IMG/VR virus record: IMGVR_UViG_3300028802_000023 | Location: 1 to 48,864 of that record | Direction: 5' to 3' (one strand) | Source of the DNA: a virus | Length of the DNA: 48,864 nucleotides | Shown here: in pieces, positions 1-7,494 of the stretch | How the letters are laid out: each line of letters begins with the position of its first letter | Position numbering within the stretch: position 1 is the stretch's first letter | Program-made: the position numbers and the translations under genes | Notes under the pieces: generated by a model | Database searches by the model: none | The model's input: the letters and a program-made list of their open reading frames with translations, nothing else | What the model was told of the DNA's origin: nothing

Positions 1-37
1 GCCGAGTAGAGTCTGGACACTCTACCCGGCTTTAAAA
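1..37 (+). terminator. Terminator-like hairpin at the left edge
   Basis: Positions 1-12 and 19-30 pair as a 12-bp stem with one A/C mismatch around a 6-nt loop, followed at once by TTTAAAA. This fits an intrinsic terminator or attenuator upstream of the polymerase gene. The short T run makes it weak, and the window edge hides what precedes it. Confidence 0.45.
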
Positions 38-60
38 CTCCCACCCACAGGAGACGCTCA

Positions 61-114
61 GTGAGCGCCCGCTACATATGGTGGGTTACGATTCCAGTGT
101 CAACAAGGAATTAA
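61..114 (+). CDS. Possible 17-residue leader peptide ahead of polA
   Basis: A GTG at 61 sits 7 nt after AGGAG (49-53), the best ribosome-binding site in this stretch, and opens a 17-codon frame ending at TAA 112-114. The polymerase ATG at 120 follows 5 nt later. It could be a translated leader coupling ribosomes to the polymerase gene. The peptide is rich in aromatic and hydrophobic residues and resembles nothing I recognise. It could equally be chance. Confidence 0.25.
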   Translation: MSARYIWWVTIPVSTRN

Positions 115-119
115 ATCCG

Positions 120-2012
120 ATGCGAACCGTCGTCTTGGACTTTGAAACCTACTACGACAAAGAGTTCTCGCTCAAGAAGATGACTCCGGTGGAGTACATC
201 CTTGATCCACGCTACGAGACAATCCTTTGTGCCATATCGGAACCGTGGGCGTCTGTCGCACAGCCGACACAAATTATAGACGGCGAGGATTTTACTTCGT
301 GGGTAACTAACGCAGGGTTGGAGGATGCCTGCGTCGTTTCTCATAACGCTTTGTTCGATATGTGCATTTTGTCTTGGCGCTACGGCATACGCCCTCGCCT
401 GATGGTTGATACTTTGGGAGTAAGCCGCGCCCTCTTAGCTCATAAGCTGAAGTACATGAGTCTAGCCAAGGTTGCGGATCATCTGGGGATAGGAATTAAA
501 GGTAGTGAAGTCGCCAACGTCATCGGAATGTCACGCGACGAGATCAAGCGCTCTGGACGCTGGGCAAGTTACGGGCAATATTCAGCTAACGACGCTGAAC
601 TCTGTGCCGGGATCTACGATAAGCTTGTAAGAAGCGGGTTATTTCCGGTTCGGGAAATAGCGGTAATGGATATGGTTCTGCGCTGCGCCACAGAGCCGAA
701 ATTTGTTCTGGATCAAAATGCCATTGCAGAACATCTGGCAGACGTACAACGGAGCAAACTGGAGCTGCTGGCCAGCGCTATGCTTTGCGGTGCCCAGAAC
801 GGTAAGAGCGACCTCATGTCCAATGAGAAGTTCGCCGAGATTCTTCGCAGCTTGGGTGTCGAGCCGCCCAAAAAACTTTCAAGAACAACGGGGCTATGGA
901 CTTATGCGTTCGCAAAGACGGACAAGGAATTCATCACGTTGGAGGAGCATCCGGACCCTGCTGTACAGGTTCTGGTCGCCGCGCGAACGGGTCACAAGAG
1001 CACGCTTGAGGAGAGCCGGTCGCAGAGGCTGCTCAACATAGCCAATCTTACTTGGCCGGGTAACTCGCAGGGGTTGATGCCGGTCCCGCTTAGATATGGC
1101 GGCGCGCACACCGGCCGCCTCAGTGGCGACTGGAAGTTGAACATGCAGAACCTCCCGCGCGGGGGAGCGTTGCGTCGCGCACTCATCGCACCGGCAGGTC
1201 ACACGGTTGTTACAGTTGATGCTTCGCAGATTGAAGCGCGTATCGTGGCGTGGGTCTGCGGACAAGACGATCTGGTCAAGGATTTTGCCGACGGCATCGA
1301 CGTCTACGCCAAGTTCGCTTCCGAGATTTTCGGTTACCTCGTAGGTAAGAAAACCCATCCCAATGAACGCTTCATGGGCAAGACGGCGATCTTGGGGCTG
1401 GGTTACCAAGTCGGCGCGACCAAATTCCAGAACACCATCGAAGTACAAAGCCAGCTTCAGCTTGGCCAGAAGATTGCCATGACAATGGACGACGCATTCA
1501 ACGTCGTCGATTTCTACCGGAAGAAATATCACAAGATCTCTTCCAAGTGGAAGAACCTGCAGAACGTCGGCATGGCTACGCTGACGGGCGGGCGAGCCAA
1601 GTACACGCTGGGACCGTGTGAATTTGAACACCACGCCATCCGGTTACCTAACGGGTTAAAGCTGCACTACCACAATCTGTTCTTCAGGGACGAACTAACG
1701 GAATTCGGCAGGGGTCAGTGGACGTTCGAATACGCCGAAGAACGCAAGAGCCTCTACGGTGGCAAGATCCTTGAGAACTGCGTGCAAGCCCTTGCCCGCA
1801 TCCATACCATGGATGCCGCCCTGCGCATCCGCAAGCAGCTCCCGCTCGCCATGCAGGTGCATGACGAACTGGTCTACGTCGTCCCCGACGCAGACGTCGT
1901 TAATGTTAAGCAACTGCTGCACGGCGAGATGTGCCGACCCCCGTCATGGGCCTATGATTTGCCGCTCGCGGCCGACGTCGGTACCGGGGAAAACTACGGG
2001 GAAGCAAAATAA
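120..2012 (+). CDS. DNA polymerase I-type replicative polymerase with 3'-5' exonuclease
   Basis: Family A DNA polymerase of the T7-like phage type, 630 residues, expected to replicate the phage genome. The N-terminal DEDD exonuclease starts immediately: Exo I has D7 and E9 in LDFETYY, Exo II is HNALFD, and Exo III is YSANDAEL. The polymerase domain shows motif A VDASQIE (D367), motif B starting at K421 with YQVG, and motif C HDE at 581-583. ATG 120 is preferred over the in-frame ATG at 78 because AAGGA lies 10 nt upstream of 120, nothing suitable precedes 78, and the exonuclease fold begins at residue 2. It is the first gene of the early operon. No thioredoxin-binding insertion was recognised. 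Confidence 0.95.
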   Translation: MRTVVLDFETYYDKEFSLKKMTPVEYILDPRYETILCAISEPWASVAQPTQIIDGEDFTSWVTNAGLEDACVVSHNALFDMCILSWRYGIRPRLMVDTLGVSRALLAHKLKYMSLAKVADHLGIGIKGSEVANVIGMSRDEIKRSGRWASYGQYSANDAELCAGIYDKLVRSGLFPVREIAVMDMVLRCATEPKFVLDQNAIAEHLADVQRSKLELLASAMLCGAQNGKSDLMSNEKFAEILRSLGVEPPKKLSRTTGLWTYAFAKTDKEFITLEEHPDPAVQVLVAARTGHKSTLEESRSQRLLNIANLTWPGNSQGLMPVPLRYGGAHTGRLSGDWKLNMQNLPRGGALRRALIAPAGHTVVTVDASQIEARIVAWVCGQDDLVKDFADGIDVYAKFASEIFGYLVGKKTHPNERFMGKTAILGLGYQVGATKFQNTIEVQSQLQLGQKIAMTMDDAFNVVDFYRKKYHKISSKWKNLQNVGMATLTGGRAKYTLGPCEFEHHAIRLPNGLKLHYHNLFFRDELTEFGRGQWTFEYAEERKSLYGGKILENCVQALARIHTMDAALRIRKQLPLAMQVHDELVYVVPDADVVNVKQLLHGEMCRPPSWAYDLPLAADVGTGENYGEAK

Positions 2013-2124
2013 CCCTTTACTTTAAAGTAACTTTCGAGTAACCTTCGAAGTTACTAATGTAGTGCAGAGCACAGCATGTTCTGTGCTTTGCGGTGCATTA
2101 CGCACCTAGCTAGGAGCAACTATA
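2013..2124 (+). promoter_or_regulatory. Intergenic region with repeat half-sites and two hairpins
   Basis: This 112-bp gap after polA holds a perfect 14-bp palindrome (2017-2030), two direct AGTAAC half-sites (2026-2031, 2037-2042) and the inverted partner GTTACT (2050-2055). A hairpin follows with stem AGCACAG/CTGTGCT, extendable to 11 bp with one G-T pair, and then a small GGTGC/GCACC hairpin. It is the densest cluster of the genome-wide GTTAC repeat and lies just before the PEP-CTERM gene. A regulatory or terminator role is inferred. I see no clear sigma-70 promoter. Confidence 0.4.
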
Positions 2125-2763
2125 ATGAGACGCTTACTATTAGCGACTACTGTCTTACTCACATTATCTACTGCGGCCTTTGCCGACGTAGTCATTACAA
2201 CTGATCCAAACATTGCAGTGATTGCTGGTACGGATGGATTGCTGGAGACCAAGTTGTTTCTGGTTGCAGCCGACAACGTCACGGCGTTCAACGCCAATTT
2301 CGGCAGTCAGAACGGCACGCCGCAGTTCAACTTCACCACCACCGGCATCGTCGACGTGGCTAACGGCTTCTCCACCGTCAGCCCTGAAGTCAGGGGTACT
2401 TTTACCAGCCTGACGATTAACGCTCCGACCAACTATACTTTCCAAGACTTCAACTTCTCGATCCTGCAGGCTCCCGATTTTATGGTTACGGCGTCCAATG
2501 GCGGCGTCGTCCATGTCTCCGGTGCGCCAAACGGTAACTTCGACTGGACGGCGTTCACGCTGAACGCTGCCGGGTTAACCTCGATCACCATCACCGCTGA
2601 AGGCGACGGCTTCTTCAAGGAGATGAAGCAGTTCCAGATCAGCGGCTTAGAACAGGTGGCGGCAGTACCAGAAGCTTCAACATGGGCAATGCTCCTGCTG
2701 GGCTTCGCTGGCATTGGCGCGATGGGCATGAAGCAATCGGGTCGCAAGTTCCGGTTCGCATAA
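2125..2763 (+). CDS. PEP-CTERM sorting-signal surface protein (phage-carried)
   Basis: A 212-residue secreted protein. Residues 1-20 are a classic signal peptide (basic start, Leu-rich core, AFA cleavage site before D21). The body is Asn/Thr/Gly-rich and looks beta-structured. The C-terminus has the three PEP-CTERM parts: VPEASTWAM, a hydrophobic segment LLLGFAGIGAMGM, and a basic tail ending RKFRFA. In hosts with exosortase and exopolysaccharide systems such proteins are processed and displayed at the surface. The motif reads PEA rather than PEP, a tolerated variant in my judgement. AGGAG at 2112-2116 gives an 8-nt spacing. Nothing else in the neighbourhood concerns surfaces, so it looks like acquired cargo. 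Possible roles are masking the receptor, superinfection exclusion or altering host aggregation; all three are inference. Confidence 0.85.
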   Translation: MRRLLLATTVLLTLSTAAFADVVITTDPNIAVIAGTDGLLETKLFLVAADNVTAFNANFGSQNGTPQFNFTTTGIVDVANGFSTVSPEVRGTFTSLTINAPTNYTFQDFNFSILQAPDFMVTASNGGVVHVSGAPNGNFDWTAFTLNAAGLTSITITAEGDGFFKEMKQFQISGLEQVAAVPEASTWAMLLLGFAGIGAMGMKQSGRKFRFA

Positions 2764-2782
2764 CTTCCGAGGGAGAGCGACG

Positions 2783-2887
2783 ATGCCGACCACGATGCCA
2801 TTACTCCAGTTAGTAGTATTAATGGCGCTGGTCTGCGTCGTCTCTTTCGGAATCGGTCATTTTGTTGCGTGGTGGACAGACCGCTAA
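2783..2887 (+). CDS. 34-residue single-span membrane protein
   Basis: This small gene starts at ATG 2783 after GGGAG (2771-2775) and stops at 2885-2887, sharing one base with the next ATG (TAATG). Residues 7-31 form one hydrophobic span that ends in the aromatic pair AWW, with a charged TDR tail. Its place between the PEP-CTERM gene and the regulator suggests an early membrane function, but no family is recognised. The clean ribosome-binding site and coupled stop/start support it being real. Confidence 0.6.
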   Translation: MPTTMPLLQLVVLMALVCVVSFGIGHFVAWWTDR

Positions 2888-3216
2888 TGGGCGACAATGA
2901 CGAAATTGCCGCCCTGCGGGCGCGGCTTCGCGCTCTTGAAGGTGCCGTCGAGTACAGCAGCACCAGACTCGGCGATGTGTTTCAGCTTCCGCCGATGCTG
3001 AGTAACCTCATGAGGTTACTTTTGGCAGTGCCAACCGTAACCAATGTGATGGTTCGTAAAATTACAGGCCAGCCCAAGGCCGCGATATCGCGCCTGCGCA
3101 GGCACATGAAAAAGCATAAGATACATATCTATTCGAGGCGCTATGTCGGTTACTGGATCGAGGACAAGGACAAGGCGCGTATTCGCGCCTACGTAGAAGC
3201 AAAGGAAGCGTCATGA
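2887..3216 (+). CDS. Winged-helix DNA-binding protein (OmpR C-terminal-like)
   Basis: A 109-residue protein. The start at 2887 overlaps the stop of the small membrane gene (TAATG) and is preferred over the upstream in-frame ATG at 2869. After a short helix with Leu/Arg heptads (about 7-19), residues 40-105 resemble the winged-helix fold of OmpR/PhoB effector domains: a helix-rich core, the basic recognition region SRLRRHMKKHK, then a beta-wing with SRRYVGYWI. There is no receiver domain. The gene contains a perfect 20-bp palindrome (3001-3020) related to the repeats scattered through this genome, which makes the protein the leading candidate for binding them. That link is inference. It overlaps the next gene by ATGA. 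Confidence 0.75.
   Translation: MGDNDEIAALRARLRALEGAVEYSSTRLGDVFQLPPMLSNLMRLLLAVPTVTNVMVRKITGQPKAAISRLRRHMKKHKIHIYSRRYVGYWIEDKDKARIRAYVEAKEAS
3001..3020. repeat. Perfect 20-bp palindrome of the GTTAC family
   Basis: AGTAACCTCATGAGGTTACT is identical to its own reverse complement. It lies inside the winged-helix gene and encodes SNLMRL there. The arms are the outward-facing version of the GTTAC half-site used in the dispersed repeats. It is a candidate autoregulatory operator. Confidence 0.8.
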
Positions 3217-3377
3217 AACGCTATGATTTCGACCGCTATGAGAAGACAAAGAAGCAGGAAGATCGTTATTATATCTTCGACCGGCAGGGCGGTATGACAA
3301 TCAAAATCGCAACCGTGTATGATGTAGCCGACGCGGAAATGATCTGCCGCGCACTCAACAAAGAGGTTACCTCATGA
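3213..3377 (+). CDS. Hypothetical 54-residue early protein
   Basis: Starts within ATGA shared with the winged-helix gene and ends within ATGA shared with the next gene, so it is translationally coupled on both sides. The protein is highly charged at the N-terminus (many Lys, Arg, Asp, Tyr) and then has a short alpha/beta-looking region ending in an ALN motif common in small phage proteins. No domain is recognised. Its last codons carry the palindrome GAGGTTACCTC, which doubles as the ribosome-binding site of the downstream gene. Confidence 0.65.
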   Translation: MKRYDFDRYEKTKKQEDRYYIFDRQGGMTIKIATVYDVADAEMICRALNKEVTS

Positions 3378-3613
3378 AGCAAATTTATCATGACACCGGG
3401 TACATGGCTTACGATTTGACCGAGTGCAAACTCAACCGTCTTGTCGATAAGGACGGCAAGTCGCATTTCATTATCAGCTATCCAAAGACATGGGATGCGG
3501 GTGAAAAACAAAAGCTGCCGACTATAACTGGTGGTGAAGTCGAACATCGCCTCTACATCGTCAAGGAGTGGGAAGAAGTTGAACTCGACGTCAAACCGTA
3601 CGAGGGCAAATGA
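3374..3613 (+). CDS. Hypothetical 79-residue early protein
   Basis: ATG overlaps the previous stop (ATGA), and the stop overlaps the nuclease start (ATGA) four bases from its end. The protein is soluble, acidic at its C-terminus (KEWEEVELD) and probably beta-rich. There is no signal peptide, membrane span or metal-binding cluster. Its position in a tightly coupled run leading into the Cas4-like nuclease suggests an early role, but no family is recognised. Confidence 0.65.
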   Translation: MKQIYHDTGYMAYDLTECKLNRLVDKDGKSHFIISYPKTWDAGEKQKLPTITGGEVEHRLYIVKEWEEVELDVKPYEGK

Positions 3614-4356
3614 GTATCACAACCTCATATGGCGGCGGCACCTACGCCCCCAAGCCGAAGCCGTTCGCTTGGTCTTATTCAAAGCTGAAAAACTTCGAAG
3701 TGTGCCCCAAGCGGCACTACAACGTGGATGTTATAAAAGCGTTCAAGGATGAAGAAGGCGAGGCGCTGCAGTGGGGCAACGCCGTCCATAAAGCGCTGGC
3801 CAATCGTTGCGGCAAGGGCAGGGTGCCGCTGCCGCATCCAATGGCGGGTTACGAGAAATGGGCGGAGCGGGTTACTTCGCCGGGTAAGACCATCCCGGTG
3901 CCAACGATACTGGTCGAGCAGCAGCTCGCCATTGACGAAAACTTCGCACCTACCAAATGGTTCGCCAACGACGCCAAGCGGGCGGGGATGGGAGAGCCGT
4001 GGTACCGGGGCATCGCCGACGTACTCAAAATAAAAGACAAGGGCGCGCTGGCGATAGACTGGAAGACGGGGAAGGTCATCGATGATGCGCCGCAACTGGC
4101 TCTATTGGCGGCATGCATCTTCGCGCATTACCCCGACGTAGAGAGGGTTCGCAGTGAGTTCATCTGGCTCAAGGAAGACGCGAGCACGCGCCAAGACTTC
4201 GACCGGGATCAAATGGCTGACATCTGGAAGGGCCTCTGGCCAAGAATTGAAGCGCTCAAGCTCGCTCATGAAACACTTAATTACCCCGCCAAGCCGGGCT
4301 TCCTCTGCCGACGATATTGTCCAGTTACAACATGCCCTCACCACGGCGAAGAATAA
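3610..4356 (+). CDS. Cas4/RecB-like PD-(D/E)XK exonuclease with 4-Cys cluster
   Basis: A 248-residue nuclease of the PDDEXK_1 (Cas4/RecB) type. It starts with the family signature SYSKLKNFEVCPKRHY, then GNAVH (H60), the catalytic run with D137 (YRGIADVLK), D150 and K152 (IDWKTGK) and motif QLALLA (Q162). Cysteines C32, C233, C237 and C242 form the pattern that binds a 4Fe-4S cluster in Cas4 and AddB relatives. It likely resects or processes DNA ends during replication and recombination, or degrades host DNA. There is no CRISPR array or other cas gene in the window, so a CRISPR role is not indicated. The start is coupled by ATGA to the gene before, with GAGGGC as ribosome-binding site. Confidence 0.9.
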   Translation: MSITTSYGGGTYAPKPKPFAWSYSKLKNFEVCPKRHYNVDVIKAFKDEEGEALQWGNAVHKALANRCGKGRVPLPHPMAGYEKWAERVTSPGKTIPVPTILVEQQLAIDENFAPTKWFANDAKRAGMGEPWYRGIADVLKIKDKGALAIDWKTGKVIDDAPQLALLAACIFAHYPDVERVRSEFIWLKEDASTRQDFDRDQMADIWKGLWPRIEALKLAHETLNYPAKPGFLCRRYCPVTTCPHHGEE

Positions 4357-4370
4357 CGGCGACGAGTTTG

Positions 4371-4982
4371 ATGGTCAGGAAGGGCAAGAGCACCGAGTGG
4401 GCCGTCAAGCAGGCGGTCAACAAGGTGCTTGCGAGTTACCCCGAAAGTTACTGGTTCATGCCGGTGCCCTACGGCTACGGCAAGAGCACGCTGGACTATC
4501 TGATTTGTCACTACGGTTTGTTTATCGGCATCGAGACCAAAGCGCCGGGGGAAGTACCCACAGCCCGCCAGCGCCAAATCATGAAAGAGATCGAGAACGC
4601 TGGCGGCGAGGCGTTCGTCATCGACGGCGTCGATAAGTGCCACGCCTTGAGAGTTTTTCTGGAACAGGTGAAGCAAAATGCTGCCAGTCAAAGTAAGCCC
4701 CAGACACAAGGTGGTGGGGGTTCCACACGCGGAGAACATAGCCAATCTATTTCCAGCAGCGAAGTCGATGGATTTCGGACAAGTACCGCATATCATTCTA
4801 CCGCACCAACCGACCGAGACGTATCTGTTGCGCAAGATGGGCTACGACGTACCAAGCCCTATCCTGACGCATTACGACTGGAGAGGGGGGTCGCCGTTCG
4901 TAAGCCAAAGATCGACGTCGGCACTACTCACCCTAGAACAACGGGCGTACGTCCTGAATGGGATGGGGACGGGGAAAACTAA
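4371..4982 (+). CDS. VRR-NUC domain nuclease
   Basis: A 203-residue protein whose first 100 residues are a VRR-NUC PD-(D/E)XK nuclease: D42 in KSTLDYL, E55 and K57 in GIETK, Q67 in ARQRQ, then GGEAFVIDG. These nucleases cut branched or Holliday-type DNA and are often paired with a helicase, as here. ATG 4371 is chosen; a TTG at 4317 and an ATG at 4332 are in frame but lack a ribosome-binding site and would overlap the upstream gene further. The last 100 or so residues, after VFLEQVKQ, are Ser/Gly/Arg-rich and lie opposite another frame of the helicase gene for 305 bp. They look like non-homologous read-through rather than a domain. Confidence 0.85.
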   Translation: MVRKGKSTEWAVKQAVNKVLASYPESYWFMPVPYGYGKSTLDYLICHYGLFIGIETKAPGEVPTARQRQIMKEIENAGGEAFVIDGVDKCHALRVFLEQVKQNAASQSKPQTQGGGGSTRGEHSQSISSSEVDGFRTSTAYHSTAPTDRDVSVAQDGLRRTKPYPDALRLERGVAVRKPKIDVGTTHPRTTGVRPEWDGDGEN

Positions 4983-6243
4983 AGCTGCATTGTGGGCGTT
5001 CGATTACCTCAGAAGTAACGGCATCTGCGGCAAGATGCTGGTCAGCGCCCCCTTAAGTACGCTCACATTCACTTGGGCGAAGGAGATCTTCGCCACCGTA
5101 CCGCATTTGAAATACGCGGTGCTGCATGGAAGCCGCGCCAAAAGATTAGAGTTGCTGGACACCGACGTCGATATCTTCATCATCAATCACGACGGTCATA
5201 AAGTCATCCTTAACGAGCTGATGGTCCGCAAGGACATCAACGTGCTCGTCATCGACGAGCTTGCCGTCTTCAGGAATGGGCAGTCATCGCGCCACAAGAC
5301 CATGAAGCGCTTGGCTGATCGGATGGACTGGGTGTGGGGCATGACCGGCAGTCCAATACCCACATCACCAACGGATGCATGGGCGCAAGCGCGACTGGTC
5401 ACGCCACAGCGGGTGCCGAAGTACTTCTCCCGGTTCCGCGAAGATCTGATGGTGAAAACCAGCCCCTTCAAATGGGTGCCCAAGGCCGATGCCGTTGAAA
5501 AAGCATTCGCGGCGATGCAGCCATCGGTACGCTTTACGCTGGATGATGTTGTCGAATTACCCCCATTGATCGAGCGTTACGTTGACGTTGAACTGGGGCC
5601 GCAGCAGGAGAAGATATACAAAGCGCTGATGGCGCAGTGCTATGTCGCCGTGCAGAACCACGAGATCACCGCAGCCAACGCGGGGGCCGTGATGATGAAA
5701 CTTCTGCAGGTGTCCACCGGCTGGGTGTACTCACGCACGCGGGACATCGTTACACTTGATAACAATAACCGCATCCAAGCTTTGATGGATGCCATCGAGA
5801 GCACCGACCGCAAGGTTCTGGTGTTTGCACCCTTCAAGCACGCATTGGGAGGGATATCGGAAGCACTTACTTCGGAAGGTTACGAGCATGCAACAGTGGA
5901 CGGAGACACCCCTGCCAGCGACCGTGCGAAAATTTTTAACCTATTTCAGAACACTGATCGATATCGCGTTATACTGGCTCATCCTCAATGTCTTGCGCAT
6001 GGGATTACGCTTACCGCTGCCGATACTGTTATTTGGTTCGCGCCTGTCATGTCTCTGGAAATCTATGATCAGGCCAATCACCGTATTCGTCGTGTGGGTC
6101 AGGCGCACAAGCAACTGATACTTCATTTGCAATCGACACCGATTGAGAAAAAGATTTACAGAATGCTTCAGACAAAACAAAAGATCCAAGACAAGCTGCT
6201 GAAGCTGTTTGAGGAGGACACGGACTCTAACCCACAGAGGTAA
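4678..6243 (+). CDS. SNF2/DEAD-type superfamily 2 helicase
   Basis: A 521-residue SF2 ATPase of the kind found beside phage polymerases. Walker A GTGKT is at 97-101, motif II VIDELA (D193, E194), motif III MTGSP near 222, and the C-terminal helicase lobe ends with motif VI QANHRIRRVGQ. The N-terminal region with HYDWRG and FVSQR leads into the ATPase and looks genuine, which supports ATG 4678 with AGGTG 7 nt upstream even though this start lies deep inside the nuclease frame. It probably remodels or unwinds DNA for replication or recombination. The stop is followed by GAGGTAAC, which serves the next gene and matches half of the dispersed repeat. Confidence 0.92.
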   Translation: MLPVKVSPRHKVVGVPHAENIANLFPAAKSMDFGQVPHIILPHQPTETYLLRKMGYDVPSPILTHYDWRGGSPFVSQRSTSALLTLEQRAYVLNGMGTGKTKAALWAFDYLRSNGICGKMLVSAPLSTLTFTWAKEIFATVPHLKYAVLHGSRAKRLELLDTDVDIFIINHDGHKVILNELMVRKDINVLVIDELAVFRNGQSSRHKTMKRLADRMDWVWGMTGSPIPTSPTDAWAQARLVTPQRVPKYFSRFREDLMVKTSPFKWVPKADAVEKAFAAMQPSVRFTLDDVVELPPLIERYVDVELGPQQEKIYKALMAQCYVAVQNHEITAANAGAVMMKLLQVSTGWVYSRTRDIVTLDNNNRIQALMDAIESTDRKVLVFAPFKHALGGISEALTSEGYEHATVDGDTPASDRAKIFNLFQNTDRYRVILAHPQCLAHGITLTAADTVIWFAPVMSLEIYDQANHRIRRVGQAHKQLILHLQSTPIEKKIYRMLQTKQKIQDKLLKLFEEDTDSNPQR

Positions 6244-6246
6244 CTT

Positions 6247-7491
6247 ATGAACAAAAGGAATAAGAGACGCGCCCGATATTATCGGGATAAACCACCAGCC
6301 GATCTGGAAGTCGGGCTGCAGGATAATAGCCCTGAGTCAATACAACAGGCATTCGACGTACTGGCGGAAGCAGAAAAATCAGGCGTCACTACTATCGTCA
6401 AGACATATAAGTCATCGCATCCGGACGGCGCAAACTTCCACCACTACAATGACATCCGTACAGAGCGAAGGGACGGCCCCGACCATAACGTAGCAAGTAT
6501 GCTGTTGAACGCGGCAAAAGCTAAAACTCCGCCGCTAATGCTGGACGACCGCCCGATCATCGACCAGTTGCACGAAGCGACGTTCACCCATCCGCTGGGG
6601 ATGTACGCCATCGGTGACGACTATGCGTTGCGCATGCTTCTTCGCAAGGCGCATTGCTTCACGCTGGACGAAGCGACGTCGTCTATGGTGGCAGACTTTT
6701 CAATGGCGACTACCGTTGATCTGGAAGCAGCACGACGGCTGGCGATTCCGCCGTTCGACGTGACGTGGATTGAACTGAACAACCATGCACGCCTCAAGCG
6801 CATGTTTGAACTCAAAGCCCCGTTGGGGACGTACGACCCGAAAGAACCACCGACCTCGCGTATTGGCTGGCTGATCCACCCCGCGACAGAACTTGGCGGC
6901 TGGTACGCCACCTATGTTTCCGTGATCGACGTTGGCGTCTGGATCGCACCACTGTCCTACTGGTGGCATTCCGGATCACCAAACCCGAAAGGCATGGTGC
7001 CCACTGACAAAGTCGCCAAGCTCATAGAGTGGTTACTGTTCGGCACTGCAGGCAACGTCTTTGGTGAGGATGCTCACATGCATGCATCCAACCTGCATGT
7101 TCCTATTCAAGTGCTCGACGTTGGCGACACCAAGGACATCATGGCGGAAATGGCGGGCGAGCTGCGTCACATCTGGGGGTTCCTGATCGCGCTCGCTGCC
7201 GGACAGAACGGCGTCAAGCTTACTTCGCAAAGTAACCCGACCCGCGCACCGCCGATCATGAAAAACGGCAAACCGCTATTGCCACTTGAACACAAAGTGC
7301 TTCACTTGCATTTGCGGAAAGCCCCGCAAAAACTGATCTCGCAAGCGATCACGCACCATCACAACCGCCAGCACGACGTCCGGGCGCATTGGCGGACACT
7401 TAAATCGGGCAAGCGCGTGCCGATCAAGTCGCATCAGCGTGGCGATGTAAAGCTGGGGCGGATCGAGAAGACCTATCACGTAGAGAGGTAG
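6247..7491 (+). CDS. Conserved-looking phage protein, function unknown
   Basis: A 414-residue soluble protein between the helicase and the winged-helix fusion gene. GAGGT 6 nt before ATG supports the start. It begins with a very basic stretch (KRNKRRARYYR), has a mixed alpha/beta middle, and ends in a His/Arg-rich region with VRAHWR and a closing RGD..G.I.K.Y motif that I associate with unassigned phage replication-region proteins. I recognise no catalytic motif. The basic ends and its position in the replication operon suggest nucleic-acid contact; this is inference. Confidence 0.75.
   Translation: MNKRNKRRARYYRDKPPADLEVGLQDNSPESIQQAFDVLAEAEKSGVTTIVKTYKSSHPDGANFHHYNDIRTERRDGPDHNVASMLLNAAKAKTPPLMLDDRPIIDQLHEATFTHPLGMYAIGDDYALRMLLRKAHCFTLDEATSSMVADFSMATTVDLEAARRLAIPPFDVTWIELNNHARLKRMFELKAPLGTYDPKEPPTSRIGWLIHPATELGGWYATYVSVIDVGVWIAPLSYWWHSGSPNPKGMVPTDKVAKLIEWLLFGTAGNVFGEDAHMHASNLHVPIQVLDVGDTKDIMAEMAGELRHIWGFLIALAAGQNGVKLTSQSNPTRAPPIMKNGKPLLPLEHKVLHLHLRKAPQKLISQAITHHHNRQHDVRAHWRTLKSGKRVPIKSHQRGDVKLGRIEKTYHVER
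7220..7235. repeat. Variant palindrome with 6-bp arms
   Basis: TTACTT-CGCA-AAGTAA, within the unknown 414-residue gene, encoding LTSQSN. Confidence 0.65.
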
Positions 7492-7494
7492 CTG

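Noticed and set aside
894-1634. 246-codon minus-strand frame opposite the DNA polymerase
   Set aside because: The plus-strand polymerase motifs are unequivocal; the opposite frame has no recognisable motif or start signal.
2869-3216. Earlier start (ATG 2869) for the winged-helix gene
   Set aside because: It lies inside the small membrane gene without ribosome-binding site; the TAATG-coupled ATG 2887 is better.
3610-4356. Cas4 as evidence of a CRISPR system
   Set aside because: No Cas1, Cas2, effector or array; Cas4-like exonucleases are common in phages without CRISPR.
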